Assembly (NCBI RefSeq): GCF_900292015.1
Contig: NZ_LR130759.1
Span: 744,001 to 808,000, forward strand
From: Mycobacterium basiliense
Lineage (GTDB): Bacteria; Actinomycetota; Actinomycetes; Mycobacteriales; Mycobacteriaceae
Length of the DNA stretch: 64,000 bases
Reading direction: 5' to 3'
Shown: positions 40,923-50,959 of the stretch, one piece after another
Layout: each line of letters starts with the position of its first letter
How positions within the stretch are numbered: position 1 is the first letter of the stretch
The notes under the pieces: model-generated
What the model saw: the letters and a program-made list of their open reading frames with translations, nothing else
The model's database searches: none
What the model was told of the DNA's origin: nothing
Program-made: the position numbers and the translations under genes

Positions 40923-42161
40923 GTGACTGTGTTCTCGGCACTGTTGCTGGCCGGGGTCTTGTCCGCGCTGGCGCTGGCCATAGGTGTTGCGGTCGGAACT
41001 CGGCTGTCACAGCGGGTCGTGCGACGCCGCGAACGAGCGGCCGCCGAGTGGACCGGGATCACCGTGGCGCAGATGCTGCAGCGAATCGTGGCGTTGATGC
41101 CGATGGGCGCCGCCGTGGTAGACAGCCATCGTGACGTTGTCTACCTCAACGATCGGGCCAAGGAGCTGGGCCTGGTGCGGGACCGGCAGCTCGACGACCA
41201 AGCCTGGAAGGCCGCGCGGCGCGCGTTGGGCGGTGACGACGTTGAGTTCGATTTGTCACCGGGCAAGCGCGCCGGTGGCAGGGCAGGTCTGTCGGTGCAT
41301 GGACAGGCACGGTTGCTGAGCGAGGAGGACCGACGGTTCGCCGTCGTCTTCGTTCATGACCAGTCTGACTATGCGCGGATGGAGGCGACCAGGCGTGACT
41401 TCGTGGCCAATGTCAGTCACGAACTCAAGACGCCGGTGGGCGCCATGGCACTTCTTGCCGAAGCCCTGCTGGCGTCGTCGGACGACTCCGAAACAGTTCG
41501 ACGCTTCGCCGAGAAGGTGCTGATTGAGGCGAATCGACTGGGAGACATGGTTGCGGAGCTGATCGAGCTGTCCCGGCTGCAGGGCGCCGAACGGCTACAC
41601 AATGTGACCGACGTTGACGTCGATACCATTGTTTCCGAGGCGATTTCACGCCACAAGGTGGCCGCCGACAATGCCGACATCGAGGTGCGCACCGATGCGC
41701 CCAGTGGGTTGCGCGTATCGGGGGACCAAACCCTGCTGGTCACCGCGCTGGCGAACCTGGTTTCCAATGCGATCGCCTACTCCTCACCGGGCTCGCCGGT
41801 ATCGATCAGCCGCCGCCGTCGTGGTGAAAATGTTGAGATTGCGGTCACCGACCGGGGTATCGGGATCGCGCTCGAAGACCAGGAGCGAGTCTTCGAAAGG
41901 TTCTTCCGGGGTGACAAGGCCCGCTCGCGGGCCACCGGTGGCAGTGGACTGGGGCTGGCCATCGTCAAACATGTTGCGGCCAACCACAATGGCAGCATTG
42001 GTGTGTGGAGCAAGCCGGGAACCGGATCCACGTTCACCTTGTCCATCCCCGCCATTCCGGCGGGTCCATCGCAGACGGGCGACGGCGAGCAGCCGGAGCA
42101 ACCGCGGGGACGCGATGTGCGGCCCAATAGGTCACAACGAGAGGAAGAGCTAAGTCGATGA
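40923..42161 (+). CDS. senX3: sensor histidine kinase SenX3
   Basis: A 412-residue phosphate-responsive sensor kinase. It has an N-terminal membrane helix ([20 protein letters not shown]), a PAS-like region ([20 protein letters not shown]), the phosphorylated His in [16 protein letters not shown], and the ATPase motifs [10 protein letters not shown] (N box), VTDRGIGI (G1) and [10 protein letters not shown] (G2). GTG 40923 is chosen because it gives [11 protein letters not shown], the start of the M. tuberculosis protein. It feeds the response regulator regX3 downstream across the MIRU repeats. Confidence 0.95.
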   Translation: MTVFSALLLAGVLSALALAIGVAVGTRLSQRVVRRRERAAAEWTGITVAQMLQRIVALMPMGAAVVDSHRDVVYLNDRAKELGLVRDRQLDDQAWKAARRALGGDDVEFDLSPGKRAGGRAGLSVHGQARLLSEEDRRFAVVFVHDQSDYARMEATRRDFVANVSHELKTPVGAMALLAEALLASSDDSETVRRFAEKVLIEANRLGDMVAELIELSRLQGAERLHNVTDVDVDTIVSEAISRHKVAADNADIEVRTDAPSGLRVSGDQTLLVTALANLVSNAIAYSSPGSPVSISRRRRGENVEIAVTDRGIGIALEDQERVFERFFRGDKARSRATGGSGLGLAIVKHVAANHNGSIGVWSKPGTGSTFTLSIPAIPAGPSQTGDGEQPEQPRGRDVRPNRSQREEELSR

Positions 42162-42410
42162 CCCGCGCAGAGCGCAGCGATGAGAAGGAGTGGCGCTGAT
42201 GACCCGCGCCGACGACGCTGCAGAGCGCAGCGATGAGAAGGAGTGGCGCTGATGACCCGCGCCGACGACGCTGCAGAGCGCAGCGATGAGAAGGAGCGGC
42301 GCTGATGACCCGCGCCGACGACGCTGCAGAGCGCAGCGATGAGAAGGAGCGGCGCTGATGACCCGCGCCGACGACGCTGCAGAGCGCAGCGATGAGAAGG
42401 AGCGGCGCTG
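42158..42410 (+). repeat. MIRU-type tandem repeats between senX3 and regX3
   Basis: Five head-to-tail units: a 41-base unit (42158-42198) lacking 12 internal bases, then four 53-base units (42199-42251, 42252-42304, 42305-42357, 42358-42410). Every unit begins ATGACCCGCGC and ends with a GAAGGAG site and GCTG. Each encodes a tiny ORF, 13 codons in the first unit ([13 protein letters not shown]) and 17 in the others (MTRADDAAERSDEKEWR, or ...KERR in units 3-5). Each stop TGA overlaps the next ATG, and the last leads into regX3. This is the MIRU arrangement known from the M. tuberculosis complex. Confidence 0.95.
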
Positions 42411-43094
42411 ATGACCAGTGTGCTGATCGTGGAGGACGAGGAGTCATTGGCCGACCCGCTGGCGTTTCTGCTGCGTAAGGAGGGCTTTGAGGCCACGGTG
42501 GTGACCGATGGGCCGTCTGCGCTGGCCGAATTCGACCGGGCCGGAGCCGACATCGTGCTGTTGGACCTGATGCTTCCGGGAATGTCGGGCACCGATGTGT
42601 GCAAGCAGCTGCGCGCGCGGTCCAGCGTGCCGGTGATCATGGTGACCGCCCGCGATAGCGAGATCGACAAAGTGGTCGGACTGGAGTTGGGTGCCGACGA
42701 CTACGTGACAAAACCCTATTCGGCGCGTGAGTTGATCGCCCGCATCAGGGCGGTGCTGCGGCGGGGCGGCGACGACGATTCCGAGGTCAGTGATGGCGTG
42801 CTGGAGTCCGGGCCGGTGCGGATGGATGTCGAACGCCATGTCGTTTCGGTAAACGGTGACGCAATCACTTTGCCGCTCAAGGAATTTGATCTGCTCGAGT
42901 ATCTAATGCGCAACAGCGGGCGGGTGCTGACCCGAGGACAGTTGATCGACCGGGTCTGGGGCGCGGACTACGTCGGCGACACTAAGACGCTCGATGTCCA
43001 CGTCAAGCGGCTGCGGTCCAAGATCGAGGCCGACCCGGCCAATCCGGTCCACCTGGTCACCGTGCGGGGCCTGGGGTACAAGCTGGAGGGCTAG
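42411..43094 (+). CDS. regX3: response regulator RegX3
   Basis: A 227-residue OmpR-type regulator. The receiver domain (1-118) has the phosphorylated Asp in IVLLDLMLPGMSGTDV and the Lys of DDYVTKPYSARELIARI; the C-terminal winged helix is LKEFDLLEYLMRNSGRVLTR through RLRSKIEADPANPVH. It responds to SenX3 under phosphate limitation. Its ATG overlaps the stop of the last MIRU mini-ORF (TGATG), with the unit's GAAGGAG serving as the ribosome-binding site. Confidence 0.96.
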   Translation: MTSVLIVEDEESLADPLAFLLRKEGFEATVVTDGPSALAEFDRAGADIVLLDLMLPGMSGTDVCKQLRARSSVPVIMVTARDSEIDKVVGLELGADDYVTKPYSARELIARIRAVLRRGGDDDSEVSDGVLESGPVRMDVERHVVSVNGDAITLPLKEFDLLEYLMRNSGRVLTRGQLIDRVWGADYVGDTKTLDVHVKRLRSKIEADPANPVHLVTVRGLGYKLEG

Positions 43095-43096
43095 GG

Positions 43097-44974
43097 CTAT
43101 CCGGAGCCGGATCGGGCCCTGACCACCTCGTCGGCGACCGCCAGCGCCAACGCCATGATCGACACCTGCGGGTTGACCTCCGGGCAGCTGGGCAGAATCG
43201 ACGCGTCGGCGACCCACACGCCGTCGACACCGCGCAACCGGCCGGTCGCATCGACAGGACAGATCTGCGAGTCGGCGCCGGCGGCCGCGGTGCCGGTCGG
43301 ATGGAAGGCGGCCAGATGCAGGCTCCTGGCGTCGTTGCGGCGTAGCAGGTCTTGAAGCGCCGTTGGTGACGCGACTACTCCGGCGCCCGGCAGACCGGTG
43401 AGTACTTCGGCCGCCCCAGCGGCAAATAGCAACCGCCCCAGGGCCAGCATGGCGACCCTCAGCTTGGCTATGTCGGCTTCGGCGATGTGGTAGCGCACCA
43501 CCGTCTCACCGCGCACGGACTGCACCGAGCCAGCCCCCTGATCGGCCACCATCGCGCCGAATGTCGCGATTTTCGGTGCCTGGGCGAGCCAGTTGACCAG
43601 CTCGGCGCCGTAGCCGGGGAAGACCATTGACCCCATGCCCGGCGGCGTGGAGGTGGCCTCGATCAGCACGCCGTCCGACTCGTGAAACTCGTGGACGGCT
43701 GCGCTTTGCAGCACGCCGCGCCAGGAGTAAACGTCCTCGTCGAAGCGCCCCGCCAGCATGGTCGCCGGATGCAGCGCGAGGTTTCGGCCCAGCCGCGGGT
43801 GGTCGCCAATACCGCTACGCTGCAACAACATTGGTGTCTCTGTCGCGCCGGCGGCGATGACGACTGTGTCGGCGAGCACATCGAATGCGGTGCCGTCGGG
43901 CCGGCGTGCCCGCACGCCGCGAGCGCGCCCGTGCTCGACCAGCACCCGTTCCGCACGCGCCTCGGAAATGATCCGCGCGCCCGCGGCGCAGGCTTGAGGC
44001 AACGCGTTGAGGTGCACACCGAATTTGGCGTTGCGGGGGCAGCCGATCGCACACTGGCAGCAACCTTCACAGCCCGGCGCGTTGCGGGGGATGGGTGCGG
44101 CTTGCCAGCTCAGCGATTCCGCGGCGTCGAGCAGCAGGTTGCCGTTGCGGCCCATGACGCTGCGCGGCGCCGGTGCGACCTGCAGCGTGGTCTCCACGTC
44201 GTCGAGGTGGCCGGCCAGCCGGTCCGGGTCGGCCAATTCCAGGCCAAACGCGTCTCGCCAGCGGCGTTGCACGCCAATCGGCGGCCGAAAGCAGGTGCCG
44301 GAATTGACTACCGTGGTGCCTCCGATCGCGCGGCCCATCGGCAGCATCACCGCCGGGCGACCCAACGCGATGGTGGCTCCGGCGCCGCGGTATAGCCCGG
44401 CGAGGCGGTCGATCGGGTGGGTGGTACGGAATTCGTTGACAGTCCAGCGTCGGCCCTCCTCGAGCACCACCACATCCAGCCCGGCGGTGCACATCGTGCG
44501 CGCCGCCATGGCGCCGCCGGCGCCAGAGCCGACGATCACCGCATCGGTGGTGACCACCGTAGGGCTGTCCGCCGACGCCGTGACGTTAAGCGCCGCATCC
44601 GGGCGGCCGGCGTCGTGTTCTTGGGCGCGCGAAAGCAGCTCCTGCGCATAGGTGTCCGCGCCGTTGGCAAGTAGCACGATCGCTTTGATGCCCTCCACGG
44701 CCACGCTGGCATCCGGATTGATGGCCGTGACACGCCGTAGTACCTGGGCGCGCCGCTCGGGGTCAAGCCGCGTCAGCGATCGGCCGGTGGTGAGGTAGCT
44801 GGCAGCCGCCACCGATGCCAAACCGGCACGCACTGCCCGGCGTGAGATGGTCGGCATCTGCGTCAGGTACCGCTCGACGCGTTCGACGAACTGCGCCGAT
44901 GACGGTCCGCCTTGTTCCTCGGGCAGCAGCGCGGCGCCAAACGAGGCCAACGCGGCCCGAGCGAGGCGGCTCAT
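43097..44974 (-). CDS. GMC-family FAD oxidoreductase
   Basis: A 625-residue oxidoreductase. An N-terminal helical part is followed by the FAD-binding motif AVIVGSGAGGAMAARTM and the GMC signature region MGRAIGGTTVVNSGTCFRPP. A cysteine cluster (APGCEGCCQCAIGCPRNAKFG) is unusual for GMC enzymes and may bind an iron-sulphur cluster, as in some alcohol/cholesterol oxidase-like proteins. The C-terminal GVWVADASILPS and NPQVSIMALA supply the FAD loop. The start at ATG 44974 overlaps the previous stop as ATGA. Rv0492c counterpart; substrate unknown. Confidence 0.85.
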   Translation of the reverse strand: MSRLARAALASFGAALLPEEQGGPSSAQFVERVERYLTQMPTISRRAVRAGLASVAAASYLTTGRSLTRLDPERRAQVLRRVTAINPDASVAVEGIKAIVLLANGADTYAQELLSRAQEHDAGRPDAALNVTASADSPTVVTTDAVIVGSGAGGAMAARTMCTAGLDVVVLEEGRRWTVNEFRTTHPIDRLAGLYRGAGATIALGRPAVMLPMGRAIGGTTVVNSGTCFRPPIGVQRRWRDAFGLELADPDRLAGHLDDVETTLQVAPAPRSVMGRNGNLLLDAAESLSWQAAPIPRNAPGCEGCCQCAIGCPRNAKFGVHLNALPQACAAGARIISEARAERVLVEHGRARGVRARRPDGTAFDVLADTVVIAAGATETPMLLQRSGIGDHPRLGRNLALHPATMLAGRFDEDVYSWRGVLQSAAVHEFHESDGVLIEATSTPPGMGSMVFPGYGAELVNWLAQAPKIATFGAMVADQGAGSVQSVRGETVVRYHIAEADIAKLRVAMLALGRLLFAAGAAEVLTGLPGAGVVASPTALQDLLRRNDARSLHLAAFHPTGTAAAGADSQICPVDATGRLRGVDGVWVADASILPSCPEVNPQVSIMALALAVADEVVRARSGSG

Positions 44975-45318
44975 ACCCGTGTCGCCAGCCGGCGACCGAG
45001 CCGCCGACCGAGCTTGATGAAGAACGGATATGTTGCAAATATTCCTCCGGCCGTCGCATGCAGCGGCCACTGGGCTTCATCGGTGTTCACGTCGAAAACG
45101 CCGCTGTTCCACATGAAGTCACGGCCGTTTTGCGCACGGAACGGGCGCCACAAGAATCCCAGCCCGGGCACATTGTGGTAGAGCCCGAACGAGCCGGCGA
45201 AGAAGACGCCCAGGGCGGCGGCCTCGGCCAGATCGCGGCGATTTTCCTCCAGGTGGCGCTCGATGAGCACGCCGCAGGCGAACAGCAGCGGTGGGTCCAG
45301 CAGAAAGCTCATGAACAT
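44971..45318 (-). CDS. small membrane-associated protein (Rv0492A type)
   Basis: A 115-residue protein with one or two hydrophobic stretches (LLDPPLLFACGVLIERHL; EAAALGVFFAGSFGLYHN) and a basic tail (KLGRRLGRRLATRV). Function unknown. It overlaps the upstream Rv0493c-type gene by about 10 bases and the downstream GMC oxidoreductase by 4, so the three genes form one operon. It may anchor or assist the oxidoreductase. Confidence 0.72.
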   Translation of the reverse strand: MFMSFLLDPPLLFACGVLIERHLEENRRDLAEAAALGVFFAGSFGLYHNVPGLGFLWRPFRAQNGRDFMWNSGVFDVNTDEAQWPLHATAGGIFATYPFFIKLGRRLGRRLATRV

Positions 45319-46298
45319 GCCCTTTCGTTGACGGCGGGGGCTTTGAGATCTCGGGTATCGCGCAGGCCCACCTCGGTGTGCCCGCTGCCCAGCACCGACC
45401 AGCTGCGGTCAATCACCCGGGTACTGCCATGGCCGCGGCTGATCTCGATGTGGATGTCGGCCTGCTCGGTGTTGGTGCACACTGCCCTGCCCCCGTCGGG
45501 GTCGATGTATTGCAGGCTCACGGACCGCTGCGGCGGTTGATCGACGCGGATCAGGACGTCGCGGCCGCCGATGCGGCCCTCCAGTTGCCAGTGCTGCGCG
45601 CCAAGGGTTGTGCGCATCCGTAGGGACGGCACCGGGCCCGCGGGCCAGTCGTTTCCGCCCAGCCGGAACCGGATGAAAGCCATCGGCGCGAGCCGTCGCA
45701 GTCCAGGCTTGTGCGATACCGCGGTGACGACCTCCAATACCTCGCCGTCGCCGAGGTCGGCGTGGATCCAGCCCCAGCGCCGGGCGTTGCCGTGGCCATA
45801 GATATGCGCGACAGCGCCGCGCCAGCCGGTGATCCGGTGGGTGGTGTCGGCGACGGTCAACGAGCCGGTGAAGTCGGCGGTGGGGGCGAGCACCACCTGC
45901 GCGCCCGGCAGCAACTCGCGCTCCCAGCTCGCGCGAGGAAAAGTCCAGAGCGGAGCCCCGGTGTCCTTCCAGGACAGGTCCCAGGCCAGCGACCCGGCCC
46001 GTCCGCTCAACACCTCGTGCGCCACCCGCGCGCCCGCGGCGTCGAACCACTCGGCGCCGCGGGCGGGCTGGACCGGCGCGGGTCCGAACCGTTCGGTGCA
46101 CGGCGGAGCCTTCGGTGGGAACCAGGTCACCCAGCCGTGCGCGTAGGGAGCCCCACCGGCCGTCGGCGCCACCGTCTCGCAATGGATCCAGAGGCCCGCT
46201 CGCGTTAGCGGATCCGTCAGGGTGGCGTACCAGACTTCCAGGCGTCCGGTCTTGCCTCGCCAGCGCGGGGTCGCCGCCGACAGCAGTTCGTCGTCCAT
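45309..46298 (-). CDS. conserved protein of unknown function (Rv0493c type)
   Basis: A 329-residue protein starting at ATG 46298 after CGGAGG. It contains many Trp residues and beta-strand-like segments ([41 protein letters not shown]), resembling lipocalin/CrtC-like two-barrel proteins, but I do not recognise a catalytic site. First gene of the operon with the small membrane protein and the GMC oxidoreductase, so a lipid or isoprenoid modification role is possible. It is divergent from the GntR-type regulator. Confidence 0.72.
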   Translation of the reverse strand: MDDELLSAATPRWRGKTGRLEVWYATLTDPLTRAGLWIHCETVAPTAGGAPYAHGWVTWFPPKAPPCTERFGPAPVQPARGAEWFDAAGARVAHEVLSGRAGSLAWDLSWKDTGAPLWTFPRASWERELLPGAQVVLAPTADFTGSLTVADTTHRITGWRGAVAHIYGHGNARRWGWIHADLGDGEVLEVVTAVSHKPGLRRLAPMAFIRFRLGGNDWPAGPVPSLRMRTTLGAQHWQLEGRIGGRDVLIRVDQPPQRSVSLQYIDPDGGRAVCTNTEQADIHIEISRGHGSTRVIDRSWSVLGSGHTEVGLRDTRDLKAPAVNERACS

Positions 46299-46381
46299 TT
46301 GTTTAACCTCCGGTCGCGCACCGCCCGACCGGGGTGCGCGGCTGCGGCCGCGGATGTCCCCGGCCGATCCATCCACTATAT

Positions 46382-46400
46382 TGGTTGAGCCAATGAACCA
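46382..46400. promoter_or_regulatory. candidate FadR/GntR operator overlapping the regulator start
   Basis: TGGTT (46382-46386) and AACCA (46396-46400) form an inverted repeat around the start codon of the GntR gene, and the overlapping TTGGTTGAGCCAA is also symmetric. GntR proteins bind such TGGT/ACCA half-sites. Autoregulation of the homologue Rv0494 has been reported. Confidence 0.4.
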
Positions 46401-47133
46401 GTCAAGTTTTTTGCAGCCGCCCGACCGTCAGCGCGTCGACGAGCAAATCGCAACGTCGATCGCCGACGCTATCCTGGACGGGGCCTTCCCGCCGGGCTCG
46501 GTGTTGCCGCCCGAGCGGGAATTGGCCGAGCAGTTGGGGGTTAACCGGACGTCGTTACGGCAGGGCTTGGCTCGGCTGCAGCAAATGGGCCTGATTGAGA
46601 CCCGGCAGGGTAGCGGCAACGTCGTGCGCGATCCGGAGGGACTGACCCACCCCGCGGTGGTCGAGGCGCTGGTGCGCAAGCTGGGGCCGGACTTCCTGAT
46701 GGAGTTGTTGGAGATCCGCGCGGCGTTGGGTCCACTGATCGGTCGTCTGGCGGCCGACCGCAGTACTACCGAGGATGTGGAGGCTTTGCGCACCGCACTG
46801 GAGATGGTGCGCCGGGCCGACACCGCCGCGGCCCGACAGGCCGCCGATCTGGCCTACTTCCGGGTGCTGATTCACAGCACCGGCAACCGCGCCTTGGGTT
46901 TGCTGTATCGGTGGGTGGAGCATGCATTCGGCGGCCGTGAGCACGAGCTGACCGGGGCCTACGAGAGCGCCGATCCGGTAGTTGCCGGCCTGCAGGCAAT
47001 CAACGAGGCAGTGCTTGCGCGGCAAACTGAAGGCAGCGCCGCTGCGGTAGCGGCTTACCTGAATGCCAGCGCGCTGCGCATGGTCCAGTGCTATCGGGCC
47101 GCGTACCGGCCCGACGACCTCGGCGACGGATGA
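46393..47133 (+). CDS. GntR/FadR-family regulator
   Basis: A 246-residue regulator. Its N-terminal winged helix has [20 protein letters not shown] then [19 protein letters not shown]; the C-terminal FCD-like helical domain has [17 protein letters not shown] and a pair of His ([12 protein letters not shown]). The homologue Rv0494 is described as a starvation-induced, FadR-like regulator that can bind fatty-acyl signals. ATG 46393 is chosen; a TTG four codons upstream (46381) is possible. It sits opposite the Rv0493c operon. Confidence 0.87.
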   Translation: MNQSSFLQPPDRQRVDEQIATSIADAILDGAFPPGSVLPPERELAEQLGVNRTSLRQGLARLQQMGLIETRQGSGNVVRDPEGLTHPAVVEALVRKLGPDFLMELLEIRAALGPLIGRLAADRSTTEDVEALRTALEMVRRADTAAARQAADLAYFRVLIHSTGNRALGLLYRWVEHAFGGREHELTGAYESADPVVAGLQAINEAVLARQTEGSAAAVAAYLNASALRMVQCYRAAYRPDDLGDG

Positions 47134-47144
47134 TGGCGGCGGCC

Positions 47145-47939
47145 CTATTCGGCCGCGCGGGTCGCCGGGTGCACGGCGATCAGCCCCAGGCCGTTGCGCC
47201 GCTTACATATTGCCGCGAGTTCGGCATAGGCCTTGGCGCCCAGTAGCTCGGTGAGTTCGTCGGCGAGGCTTTCCCACACCTGCTTGGCGCCGACATGGGT
47301 GGCCGGGTCGCCGGTGCAATACCAGTGCAGGTCGGCCCCCCCGGAGCCCCAGCCGCGGCGGTCATATTCGGTCACCGTGGTCTTGAGGATCTCCGACCCG
47401 TCGGGCCGGGTCACCCACTCCTGGCTGCGTCGAATCGGCAGCTGCCAGCAAACATCGGGTTTCATCGTCAGCGGTGGTACACCCAGCTTGAGAGCTTTGC
47501 TGTGCAGCGCGCATCCGGCGCCCGTCGGGAACCCGGGCCGGTTCAGGAAGATGCATGCGTCCTTGTGTTTGCGGGTGCGGTATTGAGGTTGGTCGTCGTG
47601 CTCGTCGAGTTCCAGGTAGCCTTTGCGGCCCAGCCCTTTCCTGCGGAACTGCCAATCGTCGTCGGTCAGCTTTTTCACCGCGTCATCCAACCGGGCACGG
47701 TCGTCATCGTCGGACAGAAACGCGCCGTGCGAGCAACACCCATCGTCGGGCCGGCCCGCCACGGTGCCCTGGCAGGCGGGTGTACCAAAGACGCAGGTCC
47801 AACGCGATAGCAACCATGTGAGGTCGGCCGCGATCAGGTGCTCGGGATTGCCGGGGTCGTAGAACTCGATCCACTCACGGGGAAAGTCCAATTCGACCTC
47901 ATGCCCCGGGTGCGTCGGCCTCGGGCTGGGGTTTGCCAC
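47145..47939 (-). CDS. cysteine-rich conserved protein (DUF3109/YkgJ-like)
   Basis: A 264-residue cytoplasmic protein with many Cys: [44 protein letters not shown] and [10 protein letters not shown]. The pattern suggests a zinc or iron-sulphur-binding domain of the DUF3109/YkgJ-like kind. No enzymatic motif is visible. It is the Rv0495c counterpart, which has been linked to redox balance; I cannot confirm that from sequence. It lies divergent from the ppx gene, 125 bases away. Confidence 0.75.
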   Translation of the reverse strand: MANPSPRPTHPGHEVELDFPREWIEFYDPGNPEHLIAADLTWLLSRWTCVFGTPACQGTVAGRPDDGCCSHGAFLSDDDDRARLDDAVKKLTDDDWQFRRKGLGRKGYLELDEHDDQPQYRTRKHKDACIFLNRPGFPTGAGCALHSKALKLGVPPLTMKPDVCWQLPIRRSQEWVTRPDGSEILKTTVTEYDRRGWGSGGADLHWYCTGDPATHVGAKQVWESLADELTELLGAKAYAELAAICKRRNGLGLIAVHPATRAAE

Positions 47940-48064
47940 AGGTGCAACGTTAGTCCACGTTGCGGAGCCGCGAGCGGCTCCCGCCCGGAGTCCGCGTGCG
48001 AGTTTGCCGGGCTACTCAGCGGGTCGGGCAGCGAGCCGCCGTGCGGCCCGACTAGTTTGATTCC

Positions 48065-49099
48065 GTGCGATTGGGCGTGCTGGACGTGGGCAGCAACACG
48101 GTCCATCTGCTGGTGGTTGATGCCCACCGCGGCGGTCATCCGACTCCGATGAGTTCGACGAAGGCCACGCTGCGACTCGCCGAGGCCACCGACAGTTCGG
48201 GCAAGATCACCAAACGCGGTGCCGACAAGCTGGTCTCCACGATCGACGAGTTCGCCAAGATCGCGGTTAGCTCCGGTTGTGCAGAGTTGATGGCGTTCGC
48301 GACATCGGCGGTGCGCGAAGCCGAGAACTCCGATGACGTGTTGTCTCGGGTGAGTAAAGAGACCGGCATCGAATTAAAGGTGCTCGGTGGGGTGGACGAG
48401 TCCCGGCTGACCTTTCTCGCGGTGCGACGCTGGTTCGGATGGAGCGCGGGGCGCATCATCAACCTGGACATCGGCGGGGGCTCGCTCGAGTTGTCCAGCG
48501 GGGTAGACGAGGAGCCCGATGTCGCACTATCACTGCCGCTTGGAGCCGGCCGGCTAACCCGCGAATGGTTGCCCGACGATCCCCCCGGGCGCCGGCGGGT
48601 GGCGATGTTGCGGGATTGGTTGGACGCCGAGCTGTCGGAACCCAGTGCGGTCCTCTTGGAGGCCGGCAGCCCGGATCTGGGGGTAGCCACGTCGAAAACT
48701 TTTCGCTCCTTGGCGCGGCTCACCGGGGCCGCGCCGTCGGCGGCCGGGCCGCGGGTACCGAGGGCGCTTACCGCCAACGGCCTCAGGCAACTCATATCAT
48801 TCATCTCTAGGATGACCACCGCTGACCGTGCTGAACTGGAAGGAGTCAGTGCTGAGCGGGCACCGCAAATTGTGGCAGGGGCCCTGGTGGCGGAGGCAAG
48901 CATGCGAGCACTGTCGATCGACGCGGTGGATATCTGTCCGTGGGCGCTGCGGGAGGGTGTCATTTTGCGCCGACTCGACAGCGAGGCTGACTCAACGGCC
49001 TTCACAGAAACTTCGCCAGTGGCCAACTCGGTGCGCGATGCTAGGGGTCAGGTAGGAGATCGGCAGGCTGCTAACCGATCGAGAGGCAACAAGGCATGA
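48065..49099 (+). CDS. ppx1: exopolyphosphatase/pppGpp phosphatase (Ppx/GppA family)
   Basis: A 344-residue actin-like-fold phosphatase from GTG. It has the ATPase-like motifs [17 protein letters not shown] and [17 protein letters not shown]. Such enzymes remove phosphate from polyphosphate or convert pppGpp to ppGpp; the Rv0496 homologue acts on short-chain polyphosphate. Its stop overlaps the start of the following gene (ATGA), so it is likely co-translated with the membrane protein downstream. Confidence 0.9.
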   Translation: MRLGVLDVGSNTVHLLVVDAHRGGHPTPMSSTKATLRLAEATDSSGKITKRGADKLVSTIDEFAKIAVSSGCAELMAFATSAVREAENSDDVLSRVSKETGIELKVLGGVDESRLTFLAVRRWFGWSAGRIINLDIGGGSLELSSGVDEEPDVALSLPLGAGRLTREWLPDDPPGRRRVAMLRDWLDAELSEPSAVLLEAGSPDLGVATSKTFRSLARLTGAAPSAAGPRVPRALTANGLRQLISFISRMTTADRAELEGVSAERAPQIVAGALVAEASMRALSIDAVDICPWALREGVILRRLDSEADSTAFTETSPVANSVRDARGQVGDRQAANRSRGNKA

Positions 49100-50100
49100 C
49101 CGGACCACACTCCGACACGGAGGAAACCAAGCAGATCTCGGTGGCCGAACTGCTGGCGAGGAATGGAACTATCGGCGCCCCGGCGGTCACCCGGCGGCGT
49201 CGGCGCCGCCGCGGCGACAGCGAATCGGTCACCGTCGCCGAGCTGACCGGTGAGATTCCGATCGTCCGTGACGAGTCGCCTAAGCCTGCGCCGGAGCCCA
49301 GCAAGTCCGAGGCAGACAGCGGAAGCCTTGAGGTTGCCGCGCCGCCGGCCGAAGCCACGGCAGAACCTGAGCCCGTCGCCGAACCAGCCTCCGCAGAGGT
49401 GGCCCCGGTGGGCTACTGGTCTGAGCCCGAGCCACGCTGGCCTAAGTCCGATCCCGTCACGGCCCGCAAGTCGGGTCCCGAGCGCAGCGAGTACCCGCGT
49501 CCGCTGCGTCGCACCGAAGACGGCGACGCCGCAGCACAGCAGTCCGGCGCCGAGGAGATGAGTCCCGATCCGGTGGGCCACTACGGCGATGCCTCCGTCG
49601 ATGCCGCGGACGCTGAAGAGGTCGAGGCGGAAGCGGTCGTAGAGGACTCCGCGTACGTGCGTTCCTACCTGCTGGCCGACGAGGGGGCCTCGGAGCGGGC
49701 CCTGTTCGGCGGGCAGTCCCTCGCCGACGAGGTAGCTCGCCGGCGCGGCGAGGCGATCCCGACGTTGTTCGACGAGGACGACGTCGATAGCGAGCACGGC
49801 GCGAAAGCCCAGCGGGCGCGCGGTCTCTCGGGCAAGCTCGCGGCGCTGTGGCGGGCCACGCTGGTAGCGCTGCAGTCGCTGCTGGCCGTCGTGTTTGGCG
49901 CCGGCCTTTTCGTCGCGTTCGACCAGCTATGGCGGTGGAACAGCATCGTCGCGCTGGTGCTGTCAGTGTTGGTGATCCTGGGCCTGGTTGTTGCGGTGCG
50001 GGTGGTTCGCAAGACGGAGGACATCGCCAGTACGTTGATTGCGGTTGCGGTGGGGGCGCTGATCACCTTGGGGCCGCTGGCCCTGTTGCAATCGGGCTAG
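49096..50100 (+). CDS. membrane protein with long acidic N-terminus (Rv0497 type)
   Basis: A 334-residue protein. Residues 1-240 are disordered and rich in Glu, Ala, Pro and Arg ([20 protein letters not shown] is an example), and the C-terminal third has two or three membrane helices ([49 protein letters not shown]). The low-complexity N-terminus probably reaches the cytoplasm. Function unknown. It follows ppx1 by a 4-base overlap. Confidence 0.78.
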   Translation: MTGPHSDTEETKQISVAELLARNGTIGAPAVTRRRRRRRGDSESVTVAELTGEIPIVRDESPKPAPEPSKSEADSGSLEVAAPPAEATAEPEPVAEPASAEVAPVGYWSEPEPRWPKSDPVTARKSGPERSEYPRPLRRTEDGDAAAQQSGAEEMSPDPVGHYGDASVDAADAEEVEAEAVVEDSAYVRSYLLADEGASERALFGGQSLADEVARRRGEAIPTLFDEDDVDSEHGAKAQRARGLSGKLAALWRATLVALQSLLAVVFGAGLFVAFDQLWRWNSIVALVLSVLVILGLVVAVRVVRKTEDIASTLIAVAVGALITLGPLALLQSG

Positions 50101-50958
50101 GTGTCCCCACCCACAGTGCGCCCAGCAATCAAAGTCGGTTTGTCGACTGCCTCGGTCTACCCACTGCGGGCCGAGGCTGCGTTCGAGTACGCGGCCAGGC
50201 TCGGCTACGACGGTGTCGAACTAATGGTCTGGAGCGAGTCCGTTAGTCAAGACATCGACGCCGTCAAGAGATTGTCCCGCCGCTACCGCGTCCCGGTGTT
50301 GTCTGTGCACGCGCCCTGCCTGTTGATTTCGCAGCGGGTGTGGGGCGCCAATCCGATCACAAAGCTGGATCGCAGCGTGCAGGCCGCCGAACAGCTGGGC
50401 GCCCAGACGGTGGTGGTGCATCCACCGTTTCGGTGGCAACGGCGCTATGCCGAGGGATTCAGCGAGCAGGTTGCCGCCTTGGAGGCGAACAGCGAGGTGA
50501 TGGTGGCTGTCGAAAACATGTTTCCGTTTCGTGCGGATCGCTTCTTTGGCGCGGGTCAGTCACGTGAACGAATGCGTCGGCGTGGTGGTGGGCCTGGTCC
50601 GGCGATTTCGGCGTTTTCGCCGTCCTACGACCCACTGGACGGCAAGCACGCGCACTACACGCTGGATCTCTCGCACACCTCGACCGCAGGGACGGACGCG
50701 CTGGACATGGCCCGCAGGATGGGCTCGGGGTTGGTGCACCTGCACTTGTGTGACGGCAGCGGATTGCCCGCCGACGAACACTTGGTGCCTGGCCGCGGCA
50801 CGCAGCCCACCGCCGAAGTGTGTCAGATGCTGGCCGGTGGCGGTTTCAGCGGGCAGGCGGTGCTCGAGGTGTCGACGTCCTCGGCGGGTTCGGCCAGTGA
50901 GCGCGAAGCCATGCTCGCGGAGTCCCTGCAGTTCGCCCGCACCCACCTGTTGCGCTGA
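50101..50958 (+). CDS. sugar phosphate isomerase/epimerase-like TIM-barrel protein
   Basis: A 285-residue protein from GTG 50101, which begins directly after the previous stop. It has the xylose isomerase-like barrel pattern: GYDGVELMVWSESV, LSVHAPCLL, VVHPPFRWQRRY, ALDMARRMGSGLVHLHLCDG and the C-terminal VLEVSTSSAG. His and Glu residues positioned for metal binding are present. The substrate is unknown. It is the Rv0498 counterpart. Confidence 0.82.
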   Translation: MSPPTVRPAIKVGLSTASVYPLRAEAAFEYAARLGYDGVELMVWSESVSQDIDAVKRLSRRYRVPVLSVHAPCLLISQRVWGANPITKLDRSVQAAEQLGAQTVVVHPPFRWQRRYAEGFSEQVAALEANSEVMVAVENMFPFRADRFFGAGQSRERMRRRGGGPGPAISAFSPSYDPLDGKHAHYTLDLSHTSTAGTDALDMARRMGSGLVHLHLCDGSGLPADEHLVPGRGTQPTAEVCQMLAGGGFSGQAVLEVSTSSAGSASEREAMLAESLQFARTHLLR

Positions 50959-50959
50959 C

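Noticed and set aside
42158..42410. CRISPR-like array
   Set aside because: Units are contiguous with no unique spacers; they are MIRU-type coding repeats.
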